From the NCBI GenBank assembly GCA_020636135.1, contig JACJYK010000001.1, positions 1,350,501 to 1,414,500 on the forward strand: DNA of 64,000 bases. Reading direction: 5' to 3'. Positions 60,762-64,000 of this stretch are shown piece after piece. Below the pieces are notes generated by a model. The model was not told where the DNA came from. It saw only the letters and a program-made list of their open reading frames with translations, and made no database searches. The translations under genes were made by a program, and so were the position numbers. The stretch's first letter is position 1; each line of letters begins with the position of its first letter. Source of the DNA: Lewinellaceae bacterium (GTDB lineage: Bacteria; Bacteroidota; Bacteroidia; Chitinophagales; Saprospiraceae).

Positions 60762-60792
60762 GCCATCTCCGGAATTGGCTTATTTTATTATA
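60758..60792 (+). terminator. Rho-independent terminator after the GDH gene
   Basis: ATAAGCCA (60758-60765, including the TAA stop) pairs with TGGCTTAT (60776-60783), an 8-bp stem, followed by T-rich TTTATTATATTG. It separates the dehydrogenase from lrp. Confidence 0.75.
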
Positions 60793-60822
60793 TTGTTTTT
60801 TGCAATAAATGGGTCATAAATC

Positions 60823-61299
60823 ATGAAGTTGGATAAGATAGATCGTAAAATACTTAAGTTACTCCAGGAGAATAGTAAGATTACCAATCTTGAACTTTCT
60901 AAAAAAATAAATTTATCTCCGGCTCCCACCCTGGAACGGGTGAAGAAGCTGGAGCAAACCAATATCATCGACAGTTACCATGCCGAGGTAAACCCGCAGT
61001 CGATCGGCTTGAATGTCAAGACGTTTGTGCTGGTTTCTCTGGCCTGGAAAAAAGAAAATGTGCTGGATCTTTTCATTGAGAAGATCCAGCATATCGATGA
61101 GATTACCGAGTGCTACATCATCACCGGAGAAGCAGACCTGTTGCTTAAAGTCGTGTGCAAAGACATTCCAACCTATGAGCAACTTCTGTTCAAAACCTTG
61201 TCGCAGATAGGCGAGATCGAACGCCTGAAAACATTGGTGACCCTGTCAACCGTAAAGGACTCAAAGGTTTTGCCGTTTGATTACGGCAAGGAGGACTGA
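60823..61299 (+). CDS. Lrp/AsnC family transcriptional regulator
   Basis: A 158-residue regulator: winged helix-turn-helix (LDKIDRKILKLLQENSKITNLELSKKINLSPAPTLERVKKLEQ, 3-47) plus a C-terminal RAM ligand domain (about 65-150). Lrp proteins sense amino acids. Position next to glutamate dehydrogenase suggests it could regulate that gene, but a terminator lies between and no operator was identified. Its TGA overlaps the next ATG (TGATG), so it is coupled to the TraB-like gene. Confidence 0.95.
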   Translation: MKLDKIDRKILKLLQENSKITNLELSKKINLSPAPTLERVKKLEQTNIIDSYHAEVNPQSIGLNVKTFVLVSLAWKKENVLDLFIEKIQHIDEITECYIITGEADLLLKVVCKDIPTYEQLLFKTLSQIGEIERLKTLVTLSTVKDSKVLPFDYGKED

Positions 61300-62078
61300 T
61301 GTCCGGTCGATTGGATCATTTGATCTGGACTGCCAGGCATTCCGTCAGGCCTCCTGTTTATTTATTTGGTACCATGCACCTGGACTGCGACCTCTTTCCG
61401 GAATTGCAGGAGCGTTGTCTGCGTTTGGTTGAATCAATTGATCTCCTTGCCACAGAAATTGATCTGGAATCCATGGAAAATACTGCATTTCCCATGCTGG
61501 AGCAGGGCATCCAGGACCATCTTTCCCCGCAACAGTACGAACGGCTTCGAGACCAGCTCATTCGGTTTTTTGAATTTGACCTCCTGCCCTGGGATCGGGT
61601 GCCTCCCATATTCATTTATCAGTTCCTCATCGAAAAGATCCTGCCTAAAGCTGCGGGAAAACCGGTGGACCATTTCGTATGGCGGCTGGCGGAAGAAAGG
61701 GGAAAGAAAAGGACAGGATTGGAAACGCTGGAAAGACAGATGGAGATAGCCAGCCACCTGGACTTCTCCTGGCAAATCAAAAGCCTGAAATCCATCGCCC
61801 GGTCGCCACAGCGTTTTCGGCGGATGATCGGTGAAATGGTGGCAGGTTACCGGCTTGAACGATTACCGCAATTGTACCGGTCCAGTAAAAAACAACTGGG
61901 TCCTTACCGGAAATTAATGCTGTACGACCGCAACAAAGTGATGTTCTCTGTAATGGAGGATCTGATCGGAGACCAGATCGTCCTTGTGGCTGTCGGTGCT
62001 GCCCATCTCTGGGGCCACTACGGTTTGCTTCGTCTAATAAAACAGGCCGGTTATCGAGTATCACCCTGGAAGGGCTAG
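61299..62078 (+). CDS. TraB/GumN family protein
   Basis: A 259-residue protein. The GTMHLD motif (about 23-28), a conserved Glu in ATEIDLES (about 50) and the C-terminal VAVGAAHLWGHYGL (about 230-243) form the TraB/GumN (Tiki-like) metalloprotease pattern. Unlike many bacterial members it has no signal peptide, so it is probably cytoplasmic. Eukaryotic Tiki proteins are metalloproteases; whether this one is active is unproven. Translationally coupled to lrp. Confidence 0.88.
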   Translation: MSGRLDHLIWTARHSVRPPVYLFGTMHLDCDLFPELQERCLRLVESIDLLATEIDLESMENTAFPMLEQGIQDHLSPQQYERLRDQLIRFFEFDLLPWDRVPPIFIYQFLIEKILPKAAGKPVDHFVWRLAEERGKKRTGLETLERQMEIASHLDFSWQIKSLKSIARSPQRFRRMIGEMVAGYRLERLPQLYRSSKKQLGPYRKLMLYDRNKVMFSVMEDLIGDQIVLVAVGAAHLWGHYGLLRLIKQAGYRVSPWKG

Positions 62079-62099
62079 CATTCCATCTGTTTTCACCCT

Positions 62100-62107
62100 T
62101 ATTTTTG
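62100..62107 (+). promoter_or_regulatory. -7 promoter box for the TonB receptor
   Basis: TATTTTTG matches TAnnTTTG exactly; expected start near 62113, about 40 nt of leader to ATG 62153. No -33 TTTG found. Confidence 0.45.
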
Positions 62108-62152
62108 CAGCTGGTTTTAATATCTCCGGGACTCCCGGCAGAATACTGCAAT

Positions 62153-64000
62153 ATGAACACCTTGAGAGATACCCTAAGTATTATTTGTATTTTTTTGTTG
62201 ATGGCGTCGGCTTTGCCTGCTCAAAATGCTACGATCAGCGGTTATGTCAGGGATGCTAATAGCGGGGAAACACTGATAGGCGCCAATGTGTACAACCAGG
62301 CCGATCCCGGGCAGGGTACTTCAACCAATGCGTATGGATTTTATTCCCTGACCTTGCCGGCTGGTGAGTATACCCTGGTTTTTTCCTACCTGGGTTATCA
62401 GGACCAGCATCAGACCATCCAACTTCTGGATAATCAAACCGTTAACATCAATTTGAGTGAAGGGGTGGCGATGGATGAAGTGGTCGTAGTCGCGGAACAA
62501 AGAGACCGGAATGTGACCAGTACGGAATTGGGTAAAATAGATTTGCCGATTGAAAACATAAAATTGTTGCCGGCAGTTTTTGGCGAGGTAGATATCCTGA
62601 AAGCTCTCCAACTTCTACCGGGTGTAATGTCCAGTGGTGAAGGCAGTTCCGGATTTTATGTACGGGGTGGGGGAGCAGACCAGAACCTGATCCTGCTGGA
62701 TGAAGCTCCGGTATATAATACGGGCCATCTGCTGGGATTTTTCTCGGTATTCAATGCGGATGCCATTAAAAACACCACCCTGATAAAGGGAGATATGCCG
62801 GCCCAGTATGGTGGCAGGCTCTCCTCGGTGGTGGATGTCCAGATGAAAGAAGGCAATAATCAGCAATATGCAGTGGATGGGGGTATTGGCCTGATCGCTT
62901 CCAGATTAACCGTCCAAGGCCCGGTGATCAAGGATAGGAGTTCCTTTATGGTCTCCGCCCGGCGTACTTATGCACTGGACCTGGCTCAGCCTTTCATCCG
63001 CAGGAGCAACTTTGCCGGTACCAACTATTATTTCTACGACCTGAATACCAAATTGAATTATCAGTTCTCGCAGAAAGATCGCGTTTACCTGAGCGGATAT
63101 TTCGGCCGGGATGTATTTGCCTTTAACTCGAATCAGTCGGATTTCAGTCTGAGGATGCCTTATGGGAATGCAACTGCAACGCTGCGGTGGAACCATCTTT
63201 TCAATGACCGGCTGTTCATGAATACCTCGGTGATCTACAACGACTACGATTTCAGTTTTTCGGGCGGGCAGGATCTTTTTAAGTTCAAGCTTTTCTCCGG
63301 AGTGCGGGATTGGAATACCAAGCTGGATTTTGACTATTACCCGAATTACCGTCACTCCATCCGTTTTGGGATCAACGCCATTCGTCACCGGTTTGTACCC
63401 AATGTCGTACAGGGCACCAGTGGAGATGTAACCTTTGGCTCGGACTTTACCGATAAATTTGGTGTGGAGTCGGCAGCCTATTTTCAGGATGAGATCAAGT
63501 TGGGATCAGCTTTTAATGTGCAATTGGGTATGCGCTATTCCCGATTCAGCCAGGTAGGGCCTTACACTTCCAAGTTCAATGGCGAGCAATACGGCTCCTG
63601 GAATTCCGTGGTGACCTACGATGGCTGGGAGCCCAGGGCTGCCTTGCGCTGGCAGCTTTTACCATCCGCTTCGCTTAAGGCCGCCATAACATTTACCAAC
63701 CAATACATACACCTGGTGAGTAATTCCGCAAGCACGCTTCCGACTGATGTTTGGGTACCCAGCACGGAAGTGGTCAAGCCGCAGCAAGGCATTCAGTACG
63801 CTTTGGGTGTGTTCAAAAACTGGAAGGATAATACGCTGGAAACTTCCGTAGAAGTCTATTACCGGGACCTGGCAAATCAGATCGATTACCGTGATTCCTA
63901 TGTAAACAACCTCTCCAATGATGTGGAAGATGACTTTGTGTTTGGAGTAGGGCGGGCTTACGGCGCCGAATTTTTCCTGCGCAAATCGAAAGGGGACCTT
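62153..64000 (+). CDS. TonB-dependent outer-membrane receptor, N-terminal part (truncated by window end)
   Basis: Open from ATG 62153 to the last base (616 codons). Signal peptide ends in ALPAQN. A carboxypeptidase-like regulatory domain (ATISGYVRDANSGETLIGANVY, about 24-105) is followed by the plug with KALQLLPGVMSSGEGSSGFYVRGG (about 145-170) and GDMPAQYGGRLSSVVDV (about 211-227), then beta-barrel strands. This is the usual Bacteroidota receptor layout; there is no adjacent SusD gene in view. The ligand is unknown; it imports a substrate energised by TonB. A companion downstream may lie outside the window. Confidence 0.95.
   Translation, partial: MNTLRDTLSIICIFLLMASALPAQNATISGYVRDANSGETLIGANVYNQADPGQGTSTNAYGFYSLTLPAGEYTLVFSYLGYQDQHQTIQLLDNQTVNINLSEGVAMDEVVVVAEQRDRNVTSTELGKIDLPIENIKLLPAVFGEVDILKALQLLPGVMSSGEGSSGFYVRGGGADQNLILLDEAPVYNTGHLLGFFSVFNADAIKNTTLIKGDMPAQYGGRLSSVVDVQMKEGNNQQYAVDGGIGLIASRLTVQGPVIKDRSSFMVSARRTYALDLAQPFIRRSNFAGTNYYFYDLNTKLNYQFSQKDRVYLSGYFGRDVFAFNSNQSDFSLRMPYGNATATLRWNHLFNDRLFMNTSVIYNDYDFSFSGGQDLFKFKLFSGVRDWNTKLDFDYYPNYRHSIRFGINAIRHRFVPNVVQGTSGDVTFGSDFTDKFGVESAAYFQDEIKLGSAFNVQLGMRYSRFSQVGPYTSKFNGEQYGSWNSVVTYDGWEPRAALRWQLLPSASLKAAITFTNQYIHLVSNSASTLPTDVWVPSTEVVKPQQGIQYALGVFKNWKDNTLETSVEVYYRDLANQIDYRDSYVNNLSNDVEDDFVFGVGRAYGAEFFLRKSKGDL

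Overview
The window looks like chromosomal DNA of a Bacteroidota bacterium of moderate GC. Family-level evidence: Bacteroidota-type -7 promoter boxes (TAnnTTTG) in front of many genes, few Shine-Dalgarno sequences, a type IX secretion C-terminal domain, two DUF4252 proteins behind an ECF sigma factor, a DUF3822-RsmD pair, WbqC, and a TonB receptor with a carboxypeptidase-like N-terminal domain. The futalosine-pathway gene mqnD and the overall gene style suggest the Saprospiria, but this is an inference. No phage, insertion sequence, CRISPR array or rRNA/tRNA gene was seen. Genes are dense and mostly housekeeping or envelope related.

Layout. 1-6253: tail of an FAD oxidoreductase, then a very large alpha-2-macroglobulin-like protein. 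6374-16906: DUF697/SHOCT protein, tsaD, a small anchored protein with DUF3822 and rsmD, argS, glnS, pyrR-pyrB and a periplasmic thioredoxin-like protein. 16942-21940: sortilin-like beta-propeller protein, then an ECF sigma/anti-sigma/DUF4252/DUF4252 operon ending in a strong terminator. 22286-31141: LptF/G permease, PAP2 phosphatase, xseB-xseA, DegQ-type protease, M49-like peptidase, lipoprotein, ffh. 31259-38076: M16, M61 and S9 peptidases. 38097-46257: dynamin-like GTPase, WbqC, a non-coding tandem structured repeat locus (40513-41013), a 43-residue membrane protein, Pif1-like helicase, a secreted phospholipase D-type protein, TrmN6 and a small HTH protein. 46373-54607: alanine dehydrogenase, a candidate 66-nt small RNA, mqnD, RluA-type synthase, SRP RNA, MBL hydrolase, transaldolase, GHL10 hydrolase, uridine phosphorylase, ArsC-like protein and a lipoprotein. 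54864-64000: LuxE-like protein, LysM/amidase, ccmB-ccmC-ccmD-like, glutamate dehydrogenase, Lrp, TraB/GumN and a truncated TonB receptor.

The most unusual item is the locus at 40513-41013. A good promoter is followed by four copies of a module: a variable stem-loop, a conserved 17-nt single-stranded box, and a conserved two-tier hairpin. One compensatory base-pair change is visible, there is no ORF, and the last copy ends in a T7 terminator. I do not recognise it as a known RNA family. A second, smaller non-coding candidate (47642-47707, minus strand) has its own promoter and a U8 terminator. The SRP RNA (49489 onward) fixes the distance from the -7 box to the transcription start at about 5-6 nt. 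Applied to other genes, this predicts several leaderless or nearly leaderless mRNAs (pyrR, lptF/G, perhaps ccmB).
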